A DNA stretch of 64,000 nucleotides, taken from Alicyclobacillus suci. GTDB lineage: Bacteria; Bacillota; Bacilli; Alicyclobacillales; Alicyclobacillaceae. Location: NCBI RefSeq assembly GCF_017329615.1, contig NZ_JAFMTW010000017.1, positions 1 through 64,000 of the forward strand. The letters are read 5' to 3'. Position numbers and translations under genes: made by a program. Positions 1 to 8,841 of the stretch are shown here, piece by piece. Under the pieces are notes generated by a model. It searched no databases. It had not been told where the DNA came from and was given only the letters and a program-made list of their open reading frames with translations. Numbering within the stretch: position 1 is the stretch's first letter; each line of letters opens with the position of its first letter.

Positions 1-1
1 G

Positions 2-100
2 CCTCAGATGTTTAACAAGCTACCTGGTAAAGAACCTATCGCGTATATACTCACCGAGACACCGATTTGTTCTGCTCCTCCATGCAACCAAATTAGCTAA
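2..100 (+). CDS. Possible C-terminal end of a gene that starts before the window
   Basis: A reading frame is open from the window edge to a TAA at 98-100 and gives 32 codons. It ends in a Cys/Pro-containing tail (ICSAPPCNQIS). I do not recognise it. It could equally be an unused open frame, because only about 100 bases are visible. It lies upstream of the ECF sigma operon on the same strand. Confidence 0.3.
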   Translation, partial: PQMFNKLPGKEPIAYILTETPICSAPPCNQIS

Positions 101-148
101 AAAAAGCGACAACTCGAACTAAAGAGGCTAAAAATCAGGATTTATTCT

Positions 149-176
149 TGTAACATAATTGGATTTACATGCGTTT
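149..176 (+). promoter_or_regulatory. Candidate ECF-type promoter for the sigma/anti-sigma operon
   Basis: TGTAAC (149-154) and CGTTTT (172-177) are separated by 17 bases. This resembles the AAC -35 and CGT -10 elements used by SigW-like ECF sigma factors. It lies about 30 bases before the sigma gene, where an autoregulated ECF promoter would be expected. Assigned by motif resemblance only. Confidence 0.4.
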
Positions 177-202
177 TGGTGTTGAAAGCGTGGTGAGAGA
201 GA

Positions 203-757
203 TTGGAATTACACGAACAAATTTCGTTATGGGTTGATGAATATGTTGACCGACTTACGCATCTAGCGTTTACCTACGTGAAGGATTGGGGGAAAGCAGA
301 AGATGTTGTGCAGGAAGCCTTTATAAAGGCATATCGTTCCATACACCAACTCAACACACCGGAAAACCCGCTACCCTGGTTAATTCGAATTGTTATCAAC
401 GAATGCCGTACATCCTACCGGAAGACTAAGAGAGAACTGGTTACTTCGTTAATTCCTCATGGAATTAGCCGTAGTGCAGAAGAGACGTACCTTCAGATCC
501 ATAAGAACAAAGATATTCACTCAGCGATTCTGTCTCTCCGGGAATCCTATCGAAACCCCATATATCTGTTCTACGTGGAGGGGTTGTCTACGCAAGAAAT
601 TGCGAGTGTACTGGATATTAGTCCCGGAGCGGTACGAGTCAGACTCAACAGAGGACGGGAGCAACTACTCAAGCAACTCAAGCGAGGTGACGAAAATGAA
701 GATGGACGACTCCATCCGGCAAGAGGCAGCAAAGTTCAAAACACATACCGTGGATAA
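203..757 (+). CDS. ECF-family RNA polymerase sigma factor (SigW-like)
   Basis: 184 aa, the usual size for an ECF sigma factor. Region 2 spans about residues 10-75, including the core-binding segment DVVQEAFIKAYRS near 34-46. Region 4 with its helix-turn-helix spans about 112-160 (GLSTQEIASVLDISPGAVR). The start is TTG at 203, preceded by a purine-rich GTGAGAGAGA. The 3' end overlaps the next gene by 62 bases in another frame, typical of translationally coupled sigma/anti-sigma pairs. It probably directs a cell-envelope stress regulon, held inactive by the membrane protein downstream. The inducing signal cannot be read from sequence. Confidence 0.88.
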   Translation: MELHEQISLWVDEYVDRLTHLAFTYVKDWGKAEDVVQEAFIKAYRSIHQLNTPENPLPWLIRIVINECRTSYRKTKRELVTSLIPHGISRSAEETYLQIHKNKDIHSAILSLRESYRNPIYLFYVEGLSTQEIASVLDISPGAVRVRLNRGREQLLKQLKRGDENEDGRLHPARGSKVQNTYRG

Positions 758-2162
758 GGAAACTTTCAAGAGGAATTTGTTTAACAAATTAGCCTATGAC
801 CCGGAAGATTTGAAACACAAGAATGTCCATCAATTGAGTTCCTCAAATGTGGGCCTGTGTTCAAAATTGAAAATACGTAGGGCTACCTTCGGCCTTGGAG
901 GAGGTTTAATTCTGTTGATGGGAGGTACACTTCTGTCTGGTTTTGCATCTCCAACGGTGGCACAAGAATTACAGTGCCTTCCACTTATCAATGGCATCGC
1001 GGATGCCATATATTCCAGCGGAGCAAACACTTCCGTTCAACAAGCAGTGGAACACGGTTTTAATATCCCTATTAACAAGTCTGTCACACACGACGGTGTT
1101 ACTATTACGATCACGAATGCTTATTACGGCCCGGATGCATCCTGGATCGGGCTCACCGAATCCTTTTCTAAGGATGCCAAGACACACGCCACGCCTGGAC
1201 AAAACGTGCAATTTCTCCTGAATGGACAATCGCCTGGCTCCTATGGGGTCGGTTTCAAACCGATGGCAGATGGCAGTTATGCCGGAACAATTGACGCAGA
1301 GTCACTGCCCGCAGATTTACCGACATCGGTCACCGCATCTGTAAATATTAAAGAAATCGGTGGTATCAAAGGAGATTGGAATTTTACATTCCCATTATCA
1401 CGTAAGCCAGCCACAGCAGCAACACAGGTAATCACCCCACACAGCTCAAAGTCTGTAAATGGAGTCAATTGGACGATACGTAAAGTGGAGACGACACCCG
1501 CATCTATTCTGATATGGGGAGACATTACAGTACCTGGTACAGTCAATCCAAACATCCAGCTAGGTATATTAAAGGGGAATACGTTACAGCATCTTGGCGG
1601 AGGCGTTATAAACGAACATCTCGTAAAAAAGACTGTTTCCACCTCAACCTACGACTACTATGCCCAATTTGACAGGCCAGCGAAATTACCGTCAATGATT
1701 GCGGTTGCTCCAATGGTCAATATGGCTGCAAGCACCCTATACATTCCAATTCCTGAGCAGTCCAGGCAGTATGAGAATGGAAAGTTCACATATCTGCCGG
1801 GCAGTAATGAGCAGATGACCATCACAAGGATTGCAAGAACGGGCAAGGAGATCGATGTTGTATATACAACCGTTGGTGATCAATATAGAGTACCTAATGA
1901 ATATTCATTAGCCATTGACACGCCAGTGAAATCAAAGACTATTCCTGGTTTGTCGTATGCTAAGTACGTTCACTCAATTGGGTTCCGGGTGGTGAATCCC
2001 ACCAAGCACGAGTCTGAAGTTATCTTCCCTGAACTGCCGGACATCAATAACGCATGGTTAACGGCACAGGAATCATCTCAAAGCCCAGACAAGGCAATTT
2101 TCAAGAGTATCCTGTTGAACAAACTGAATCTCAACGTACCTCTGGTACAAGCCAAAAAGTAA
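696..2162 (+). CDS. Membrane anti-sigma-like protein, DUF4179/DUF5643 type
   Basis: 488 aa from ATG 696, which follows AGCGAGGTGACGAAA and overlaps the sigma gene. The frame is open further upstream, but that part is antiparallel to nothing useful and overlaps the sigma gene deeply. A cytoplasmic stretch of about 60 residues is followed by one membrane helix (about 64-84) and a large extracytoplasmic part. The extracytoplasmic part has a DUF4179-like segment (DGVTITITNAYYGPDASWIGL) and a DUF5643-like beta domain. Proteins of this build partner ECF sigma factors in Firmicutes. Role inferred: sequester the sigma factor and release it on an envelope signal. No classic zinc HXXXCXXC anti-sigma motif is visible. 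Confidence 0.75.
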   Translation: MKMDDSIRQEAAKFKTHTVDKETFKRNLFNKLAYDPEDLKHKNVHQLSSSNVGLCSKLKIRRATFGLGGGLILLMGGTLLSGFASPTVAQELQCLPLINGIADAIYSSGANTSVQQAVEHGFNIPINKSVTHDGVTITITNAYYGPDASWIGLTESFSKDAKTHATPGQNVQFLLNGQSPGSYGVGFKPMADGSYAGTIDAESLPADLPTSVTASVNIKEIGGIKGDWNFTFPLSRKPATAATQVITPHSSKSVNGVNWTIRKVETTPASILIWGDITVPGTVNPNIQLGILKGNTLQHLGGGVINEHLVKKTVSTSTYDYYAQFDRPAKLPSMIAVAPMVNMAASTLYIPIPEQSRQYENGKFTYLPGSNEQMTITRIARTGKEIDVVYTTVGDQYRVPNEYSLAIDTPVKSKTIPGLSYAKYVHSIGFRVVNPTKHESEVIFPELPDINNAWLTAQESSQSPDKAIFKSILLNKLNLNVPLVQAKK

Positions 2163-2471
2163 ACTGACCACAATGTGATCCAGCAATTCGATTCCGATGA
2201 TTCCTGGGGAGTGTCTCCAACTTACACAATGTCCGCTGAGGCACCGAGGATTTATTGTGAATTCAGCAGCCAGCGCACAACATTAACCGTTACCCGCGTT
2301 GGCTGGTTTTATTGCACTCCTGTTTCCGCATTGTGTATGTTTATCCGCGCGAAAAGACCAGGGGATTATTACGTACCCGCCCTTACGCGCAAGAAGTAGT
2401 TATCTTACCATCCTATAGAAGTGAGAATGCTCGCTCGATAGTGTTACGGGAGCGGAATTTTATTAAACGAA
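2163..2471. other. Gene-free stretch between anti-sigma gene and tRNA-Leu
   Basis: No convincing gene. A 74-codon frame (2175-2399, plus, GTG start) has no ribosome-binding site and no recognisable domain, and is probably spurious. No terminator for the anti-sigma gene is obvious. Confidence 0.4.
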
Positions 2472-2522
2472 AACGGTCACTTCTACATTGACCACAACTG
2501 CATCAACGTTAAAGTGACCGTT
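2472..2522 (-). terminator. Hairpin downstream of tRNA-Leu
   Basis: A perfect 11-bp inverted repeat (AACGGTCACTT at 2472-2482, AAGTGACCGTT at 2512-2522) has a loop of about 29 bases. On the minus strand it is followed by TTTTCGTTTAATAAAA. It begins 13 bases after the tRNA 3' end and is probably its terminator, although the loop is long. Confidence 0.5.
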
Positions 2523-2534
2523 AAGGTTTGCGAT

Positions 2535-2619
2535 TGGTGTCGAGGACGGGACTTGAACCCGTACGAGTTGCCTCACACGCCCCTCAAACGTGCGCGTCTG
2601 CCAATTCCGCCACCCCGAC
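2535..2619 (-). tRNA. tRNA-Leu (anticodon GAG)
   Basis: 85 bases including an encoded CCA. The acceptor stem GTCGGGG pairs with CCTCGAC. The T-arm contains GTTCAAGTC. The anticodon loop TTGAGGG is closed by CACGT/GCGTG and reads GAG. The long variable arm is typical of class II tRNA-Leu. The 3' end faces the AT-richer ECF region on the left. Confidence 0.93.
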
Positions 2620-2730
2620 ATGGATGCGTACGACGTTCAACGTCAACGCAAGAGATTATATACTGCCTCATCCCGCCGTGTCAATCAAGCGCTATAAACC
2701 TTGAATCGCTGCCTGCTTTGGGCTGTCGCG

Positions 2731-3384
2731 TTACGTTTGCGTGTTCCAGGCGGGATCATGACCGTAGATTTTCTTGTACAGGCTATAATTGTAAAACACT
2801 CTGTCGACAAAGTGACGGGTTTCGCCAACTGGAATTTGGTCGATGTCTTGCAGTTTGCCATCCCACGTCCCAGAACGAAGCCAGTCTTGCACGCGCTTCG
2901 GACCTGCGTTGTACGCCGCAACTGCTGCAGTCACGTTGCCGTGAAACTGCTGAATGAGGTTTTGCACGTACCAACTGCCAATCAAAATATTGTATTGTGG
3001 ACTAGCTAACTGCTTGTCGTCTTTCGGTAGCCGGTTGACTGCGCCGCCTGATCCGGTAGTCTGCTGTCGGATGGTATCCGCTATCCACTGTGCTGTGTCC
3101 GGCATCAGTTGCATGAGCCCTACTGCACCGGCGTGCGAGACGTCCTCTGTTTGAAACTTACTTTCGACGCGGATGACACTCGCGATGAGCAGGGGATCGA
3201 CCTTGGCAAACGCTGCAGCGCTTTGAATGTTCTTTTGATAATGAATGGGGTACATCATACGCCAAAACGAGTTTGTCGAGATGATGATGAGTACAGCGAT
3301 GAGTAGTATCGCCGCGACCAGTGATCGGCGGTTCAGGATAACGAACTTGGGGCGCCGTTTGCCTGGCTGCGAATGGTTGTCCAT
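2731..3384 (-). CDS. Membrane-anchored lytic murein transglycosylase (Slt-like)
   Basis: 217 aa. An N-terminal anchor helix (about 21-38) is followed by an SLT/goose-lysozyme fold domain. The catalytic glutamate is in RVESKF (near 74). The family motif GLMQLMPDTA is at about 89-98 and AAYNAGP comes later. It cleaves the MurNAc-GlcNAc bond of peptidoglycan outside the membrane. The N-terminus overlaps coaE by 52 bases, so the two are co-transcribed and possibly translationally coupled. Same family as B. subtilis YjbJ-type transglycosylases. Its specific physiological role is not evident. Confidence 0.88.
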   Translation of the reverse strand: MDNHSQPGKRRPKFVILNRRSLVAAILLIAVLIIISTNSFWRMMYPIHYQKNIQSAAAFAKVDPLLIASVIRVESKFQTEDVSHAGAVGLMQLMPDTAQWIADTIRQQTTGSGGAVNRLPKDDKQLASPQYNILIGSWYVQNLIQQFHGNVTAAVAAYNAGPKRVQDWLRSGTWDGKLQDIDQIPVGETRHFVDRVFYNYSLYKKIYGHDPAWNTQT

Positions 3385-3962
3385 ACTGCTTGCACCTGCT
3401 CCCGTGTATTCTCCAGCGTACTGTCATTCACAATCACGAAATCCGCGAGTGCGCGCTTTTGCTCAATGGGCATTTGTGCCGAAATTCGTGCTCTAGCTTC
3501 CGATTCATCCAGCCCATCTCGCGCCATCAGCCTGGCGAGTTGCACGTCCGGTGGTATATAAACGACCACGGTACAATCCACCAAGTGTCGCGTCTCCCCC
3601 TCGAACAACAAAGGGACGTCCCATACGACAGGCTCCCCAGGGTGCTTTGCGAGATAATCGGCCGTCTCTTGTTTCATCCCTTGCCGAATGCGTGGATGCG
3701 TGATGAGATTGAGTTGTTCCCGCATATGAGCGTCTGTAAATACAATGCGCCCAAGCGCCTTCCTATCCAGCGTACCGTCTGGTGCGAGAACGGCGTCACC
3801 AAACACGCGCCGAATCTCTTGTAATCCGTCCGACCCCGCTTCAACCACGCGCCTGGCCCATACATCTGCATCTACAACATACGCACCGAGCGCCCGTAAC
3901 ATGTCCGAAACTGTACTTTTTCCCGTGGCGATACCGCCTGTCAACCCGACAATCACACTCAT
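3333..3962 (-). CDS. coaE: Dephospho-CoA kinase
   Basis: 209 aa, normal length. The P-loop GLTGGIATGKST is at residues 6-17, followed by the conserved DAD near 31-33 and a C-terminal nucleotide-binding segment (FVIVNDSTLENTREQV). It performs the last step of coenzyme A synthesis, phosphorylating the ribose 3'-OH of dephospho-CoA. As in Bacillus, it lies downstream of mutM and polA. The gap to mutM is about 53 bases with no terminator, so it is probably one transcription unit with mutM. Confidence 0.95.
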   Translation of the reverse strand: MSVIVGLTGGIATGKSTVSDMLRALGAYVVDADVWARRVVEAGSDGLQEIRRVFGDAVLAPDGTLDRKALGRIVFTDAHMREQLNLITHPRIRQGMKQETADYLAKHPGEPVVWDVPLLFEGETRHLVDCTVVVYIPPDVQLARLMARDGLDESEARARISAQMPIEQKRALADFVIVNDSTLENTREQVQAVWTTIRSQANGAPSSLS

Positions 3963-4015
3963 CTAACCCCCCGAACATGTTCCCCACGCAATTCTCGCAA
4001 GCGCAGTCAAACCGC

Positions 4016-4885
4016 CTATACGTGCGTATCTTCGTGCACAATCCGCATGCTTTTGCGGCGCCCGCTTCGCGGCTGACAGTTTGGACAATAATGCGTTCCT
4101 CTGCCCCCCAAGCGAATTTTCTCAATAGGTTGTCCGCAAACGAAGCATGATTCTCCCTCGCGGGCATACACGTGTAACTGCATCTGAAACCCACCATGGC
4201 GCCCATAGCCGTCCACATACGAGCGAATAGAAGACCCACCTGCTTCAATCGCCTTGGTGAGCACTTCTCGAATTGCAGCAAGTAGCCGTTCGCAGCGGCC
4301 CTCACCGACTCGATTGGCTTTGGTGAGGGGATGAATTCCGGACAAAAACAGCGCTTCGTCGACGTAAATGTTTCCGAGGCCCGCCAACACCGACTGATCT
4401 AATAAGACCGACTTGATGGGTGCTACGCGCTTGTGTAAACGCAGATAGAGGATATGCGGGGTGAGGGCGGCATCGAACGGTTCCGGTCCCAATGTCACCA
4501 AGCCCGTTGGTCGAGGTTCATTCTCCGCAAGTAAATCCATCGTGCCAAATTGCCGCACGTCGCGATATCGTAGCTCTGTCCCATCGGACAACCCAAAGAC
4601 GACGTGCGTGTGCGGCGCCACCGCTTCCTCTTTTGGCACCACGCGGTACTGCCCTTCCATTCTCAGATGGGAAATCAGCTCATAGGGGGGCACGTCGAAC
4701 AAGAGATACTTCCCGCGGCGGTGAACGCCTGCAAACGTTCGACCCACTAACCGCTGCTGAAATTCGGCCACAGACGGATGACGAATAATCCGTGGAAGAT
4801 GTACCTGCACAGATGTGACGACCTTGCCCACGACAAGTGACGTGAGTCCTCTTCGCACTGTTTCAACCTCCGGCAATTCCGGCAT
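4016..4885 (-). CDS. mutM: Formamidopyrimidine-DNA glycosylase
   Basis: 289 aa. It starts MPELPEVE: Pro2 is the catalytic Schiff-base nucleophile and Glu3 is conserved. Lys59 (RRGKY) matches the conserved beta-hairpin lysine. A C-terminal zinc finger (CFVCG ... CPNC) binds DNA. Bifunctional base-excision repair enzyme that removes 8-oxoguanine and formamidopyrimidines and nicks the AP site. It is immediately downstream of polA, matching the polA-mutM-coaE order of Bacilli, so lesion removal and gap filling are encoded together. Confidence 0.96.
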   Translation of the reverse strand: MPELPEVETVRRGLTSLVVGKVVTSVQVHLPRIIRHPSVAEFQQRLVGRTFAGVHRRGKYLLFDVPPYELISHLRMEGQYRVVPKEEAVAPHTHVVFGLSDGTELRYRDVRQFGTMDLLAENEPRPTGLVTLGPEPFDAALTPHILYLRLHKRVAPIKSVLLDQSVLAGLGNIYVDEALFLSGIHPLTKANRVGEGRCERLLAAIREVLTKAIEAGGSSIRSYVDGYGRHGGFQMQLHVYAREGESCFVCGQPIEKIRLGGRGTHYCPNCQPRSGRRKSMRIVHEDTHV

Positions 4886-4926
4886 CCCGCTCCTCCTCCC
4901 GAACGCGCGTCCACCATCGCTTCACG

Positions 4927-7578
4927 TCACTTAGCTTCATACCACGTCCGACCATGCGCAATATCCACTTTCAGTGGCACATTGAGCGTAATCGCATTCT
5001 CCATTTTGTCGCGAACCAACTGTGTGAGTTCTTCCAATTCATCCTTTGGACACTCAAAAATCAATTCGTCGTGTACTTGTAGCAACATCCTCGCATCTAA
5101 ATCTGCCTCCGACAGCGCCTCATCAATCTGCACCATCGCCAACTTGATAATGTCTGCCGCTGTTCCTTGAATGGGCGTATTCATTGCCGTTCGCTCCGCG
5201 AAACTGCGCAGGTGAAAGTTACGGGCGCGAATGTCCGGAAGATAGCGACGGCGGTTCATCAAGGTCGACACATACCCCTGTTTTTTCGCCTGATTCACAA
5301 TATCCTCCATATAGCCGTGAACACCCGGGAACTTCGCAAAGTAGTTCTCAATAAACGTCTTCGCCTCTTTTTGCGGGATATTCAAGTTGTTAGCCAAACC
5401 GAAGTCACTGATACCATAGACGATGCCGAAGTTGACTGCCTTCGCTTGCCTGCGCATCAGCGAAGTGACCTCTTCCATCGGCACTTCAAACACATCGCTG
5501 GCTGTGCGCGTGTGAATATCCATGTCGTTGCGAAACGCGTCAATTAACGCTTCATCGCCAGACAAGTGCGCTAGGATGCGCAACTCCACTTGAGAGTAGT
5601 CAGCAGACACAATAACCCAATCCGGATACGTCGCATCAAACACCTGCCGAAGCCTGCGGCCCTCTTCGAGACGAATGGGGATATTCTGCAGATTCGGTTC
5701 GCTACTCGACAATCTCCCGGTTGCAGTCAACGCTTGGTGGAACCGCGTATGAATCCGTCCTGTCTCCTTACGAATGACCTTGAGCAATCCGTCCACGTAC
5801 GTCGATTGCAGTTTAGCCAGTTGGCGGTAATCGAGGATCTTTTGGACGACGTCGTGATACGGCGCCAATTTTTCGAGCACGTCGGCACTAGTGGAGTAGC
5901 CCGTCTTGGTCTTTTTGACCGCAGGCAACCCCAATTTCTCAAACAGCACCTCGCCCAACTGCTTGGGCGAGTTCAAATTGAATTCAAGGCCTGCCAAATC
6001 ATAGATTTCACTAGTCAAATGACCAATTCGTTCATTCAAATCATCGCCAAACGCGCGAAGTTTCTCCGCATCTACATGAAAACCTGTAATCTCCATTTTA
6101 GCAAGAACAAATGAAAGTGGCATCTCAATCTTCCGGTAAAGATCATCCAGCGCCTGTTCTGCAAGGGCCGTTTGCAAGCGGTGATGGAGGTCGGGTAAGC
6201 ACTGCGCAATCCGACACAACAGCGGCGCCCTATCTTCTTTTACCTTGCTCAGCAAAGGTACTTCCATTTGCAGCTCACGCGCCAAAATATCCTCTAATCC
6301 GACCTCGCCATCCGTCGGATTAAGGAGGTACGCTTCCAGTTTCACGTCATTCCAACAGCCGCTGGGATGGATATTAATTCCCCGTGCATCCAACAAAAAC
6401 GCCAGAGATTTAATATCGAACACGACTTTGTCATGAGCGGACTTCAGCCAGGTTCGCATATGAGAGAGTTCCAATTCTCCATCCAAAGAGATATAGAATG
6501 CTGCACGGCGAGTTGCCAGCGCAATGCCGTTCACATCGGCGGTGTGATAGTCGCCTGAACTCAGGTCAAACACGCATCCCGTGACATCTTCCAGCTCGCC
6601 CCAAATCGTTTCCAATTGTTGCTCTGTACGAATCAATTGATATGGTGTTCGACGCCAATCATCCGCTTCGACAGCGGCGCTGTCAGCCGATGTCGAAGCA
6701 CTCATTTCCTCGGAAATTTTGTCGATAAGGGAATTGAACTCCAACGCTCGGAAGACTTCTCGAACAGCAGCAGCATCGTACCCATGATACGCGAGGTCAT
6801 CCACCGTGACATCCACTGGAATATCCCGATGAATGGTAGCCAGTTGTTTCGACAACAAGGCTGTTTCCCGATGCTCCACTAATTTTTGCTTTAACTTCGC
6901 ACCGCTTACGTCATCTATATGGTCTAACACTTGCTCCACTGTTGGGTACGCAGTCAACAATTTAATAGCCGTCTTCTCTCCGATGCCAGGAACACCTGGA
7001 ATATTATCGGACGAATCCCCCATCAAACCTTTCAAATCGACAATTTGCGTCGGTTTGAGATGGTATCGGTCTGCCACGGCCTGAACGTCATAGTAATCAA
7101 CGTCCGTAATCCCTCTGCGCGTGAGAATGGCATGTACACGCTCAGACACGAGCTGCAGTAAATCTTTGTCTCCAGATACAATTTTGGTATCCATTTCTTG
7201 GTTGTCCGCTTGAAGCGACAACGTGCCGATAATGTCATCTGCCTCGTACCCATCTATTTCGACGACAGGAATCGAAAAAGCGGAAAGCAATTCGCGAACC
7301 ATCGGAAATTGTTCAATTAACTCGTCGGGGGTTTTCTGCCGGGTCCCCTTGTAGCCCGCGTATAAGCCATGGCGGAACGTCTTCGCCGATTTATCAAATG
7401 CCACTGCCAGATGCGTCGGCTTTTCCTCCTCCAGGAGCTTCAAAAGCATTAAGGTAAAACCATACACCGCATTGGTTTGCTGCCCGCTCTTATTAGACAG
7501 TGGCGGCAGCGCAAAAAACGCGCGATACAGGATGCTATTCCCGTCGATTAACAGAAGTTTTTGGGGTTGTGTAGACAT
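4927..7578 (-). CDS. polA: DNA polymerase I
   Basis: 883 aa. Three parts: a 5'-3' FEN-type exonuclease (about 1-290, LLLIDGNS and GLMGDSSDNIPGVPGIGEKTA); a 3'-5' exonuclease-like domain (about 310-475) in which I do not see the DXE metal-binding motif of proofreading enzymes; and a family A polymerase domain (about 480-883). The polymerase has motif A (SADYSQVELR), motif B (RRQAKAVNFGIVYG) and motif C (LQVHDEL). Processes Okazaki fragments and fills repair gaps. The inactive middle domain is usual for Bacillus and Geobacillus Pol I. First gene of the polA-mutM-coaE run. Confidence 0.97.
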   Translation of the reverse strand: MSTQPQKLLLIDGNSILYRAFFALPPLSNKSGQQTNAVYGFTLMLLKLLEEEKPTHLAVAFDKSAKTFRHGLYAGYKGTRQKTPDELIEQFPMVRELLSAFSIPVVEIDGYEADDIIGTLSLQADNQEMDTKIVSGDKDLLQLVSERVHAILTRRGITDVDYYDVQAVADRYHLKPTQIVDLKGLMGDSSDNIPGVPGIGEKTAIKLLTAYPTVEQVLDHIDDVSGAKLKQKLVEHRETALLSKQLATIHRDIPVDVTVDDLAYHGYDAAAVREVFRALEFNSLIDKISEEMSASTSADSAAVEADDWRRTPYQLIRTEQQLETIWGELEDVTGCVFDLSSGDYHTADVNGIALATRRAAFYISLDGELELSHMRTWLKSAHDKVVFDIKSLAFLLDARGINIHPSGCWNDVKLEAYLLNPTDGEVGLEDILARELQMEVPLLSKVKEDRAPLLCRIAQCLPDLHHRLQTALAEQALDDLYRKIEMPLSFVLAKMEITGFHVDAEKLRAFGDDLNERIGHLTSEIYDLAGLEFNLNSPKQLGEVLFEKLGLPAVKKTKTGYSTSADVLEKLAPYHDVVQKILDYRQLAKLQSTYVDGLLKVIRKETGRIHTRFHQALTATGRLSSSEPNLQNIPIRLEEGRRLRQVFDATYPDWVIVSADYSQVELRILAHLSGDEALIDAFRNDMDIHTRTASDVFEVPMEEVTSLMRRQAKAVNFGIVYGISDFGLANNLNIPQKEAKTFIENYFAKFPGVHGYMEDIVNQAKKQGYVSTLMNRRRYLPDIRARNFHLRSFAERTAMNTPIQGTAADIIKLAMVQIDEALSEADLDARMLLQVHDELIFECPKDELEELTQLVRDKMENAITLNVPLKVDIAHGRTWYEAK

Positions 7579-7671
7579 ATGCCACCTCGTTTGAGAGTCC
7601 GTTCAACGCACGTACCTTCATTTTAACACATCCTCAGCAAAGGTCCGAAGGTCCGATGAATTAAACGACAA

Positions 7672-7711
7672 AGGCCGTCAGGCGGTAGATACATTCTACC
7701 GTCGACGGCCT
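7672..7711 (-). terminator. Intrinsic terminator after mdh
   Basis: AGGCCGTC pairs with GACGGCCT, with an inner CGGTAGA/TCTACCG stem. On the minus strand the hairpin is followed by TTTGTCGTTT. It lies between mdh (ends 7771) and polA (starts 7578) and separates the two units. Confidence 0.75.
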
Positions 7712-7770
7712 GAGTGATTCTTCACCGAGATGCGACCACGCGATGCGCAAGTCACGAGGTAAAGCTAAAG

Positions 7771-8709
7771 TTACGATTGAACGACTTGGATGACTTTGCG
7801 AACGGACTCTGCGGACTTGTCGAGCGCGGCTTTCTCCTCTGGAAGCAGTTCCAGTTCGACAATCTTTTCAATACCATTTGCACCCAGAATCGTCGGCACA
7901 CCGAGGAACAGATTGTCATATCCAAACTCCCCTTCAAGCAGCGCAATGGCAGGCAGAAGGCGCCGCTTGTCCTTGAGGATGGATTCCGCCATCTGAGCCA
8001 GCGAGGCAGCTGGCGCGTAGTACGCACTTCCGTTGCCAAGTAGTGAGACAATCTCACCGCCACCGGTGCGGGTGCGCTGAACGATTTCCTCAATGCGTTC
8101 CTTCGAGAGGAACTTTTCGAGGGGCACGCCCGCGACATTCGAGTAACGAACGAGCGGTACCATATCGTCACCATGAACGCCTAGGACAAAACCATGTACA
8201 TCTTCAACCGACACACCGAGCTCTTCAGCGACAAAGGTGTTGAACCGCGCTGTATCGAGAACGCCAGCTTGGCCAATCACGCGGTTCTTCGGAAATCCGC
8301 TGGCCTTGTGCGCCACGTAGGTCATCGCGTCCACCGGATTGCTCAGAACGATGAGAATGGTGTTCGGCGAGTATTTGACCACCTGCTCGGTGACCGATTT
8401 AACAATACCGGCGTTGGTATTAACCAAATCATCGCGGCTCATCCCCGGCTTGCGAGCGATTCCCGCCGTGATAATGACGAGGTCTGAATCCGCTGTGTCC
8501 TCATAGTTGGACGTACCAACCATTCGCACGTCAACCCCGATAACTGGCATCGCTTCGAGCATGTCCAGGGCCTTACCTTTAGTTGGATTTTCCATTTGGG
8601 GAATGTCGAGCAATACGACATCACCCAATTCCTTCAAGGCAAGCATAAATGCGGTTGTCGCCCCGGTAAATCCTGCGCCAATCACGGAGATTTTCTTTCT
8701 TTTCAACAT
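7771..8709 (-). CDS. mdh: Malate dehydrogenase, NAD-dependent (LDH-like type)
   Basis: 312 aa. The Rossmann motif [10 protein letters not shown] is near the N-terminus. The substrate loop [11 protein letters not shown] carries the arginine that selects malate over lactate, and [10 protein letters not shown] holds the catalytic histidine. It interconverts malate and oxaloacetate in the TCA cycle. It follows icd by about 130 bases on the same strand, as in Bacillus, and has its own terminator. The usual citZ upstream of icd is not present here; a two-component system occupies that place. Confidence 0.96.
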   Translation of the reverse strand: MLKRKKISVIGAGFTGATTAFMLALKELGDVVLLDIPQMENPTKGKALDMLEAMPVIGVDVRMVGTSNYEDTADSDLVIITAGIARKPGMSRDDLVNTNAGIVKSVTEQVVKYSPNTILIVLSNPVDAMTYVAHKASGFPKNRVIGQAGVLDTARFNTFVAEELGVSVEDVHGFVLGVHGDDMVPLVRYSNVAGVPLEKFLSKERIEEIVQRTRTGGGEIVSLLGNGSAYYAPAASLAQMAESILKDKRRLLPAIALLEGEFGYDNLFLGVPTILGANGIEKIVELELLPEEKAALDKSAESVRKVIQVVQS

Positions 8710-8841
8710 AGTTGTCGCTTCCTTTCAGACATAGAAGCACCCGCGCCGCAAACTCGCGCGCACGGGCCACTTCACATGATGTCTCAGGGAACTCTGGTTT
8801 GGCCCCACCGACACGGTTGATTCACATGAACGCTAAGACAA

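Noticed and set aside
2175-2399. 74-codon plus-strand frame after the anti-sigma gene
   Set aside because: GTG start with no ribosome-binding site and unremarkable protein; probably not a gene.
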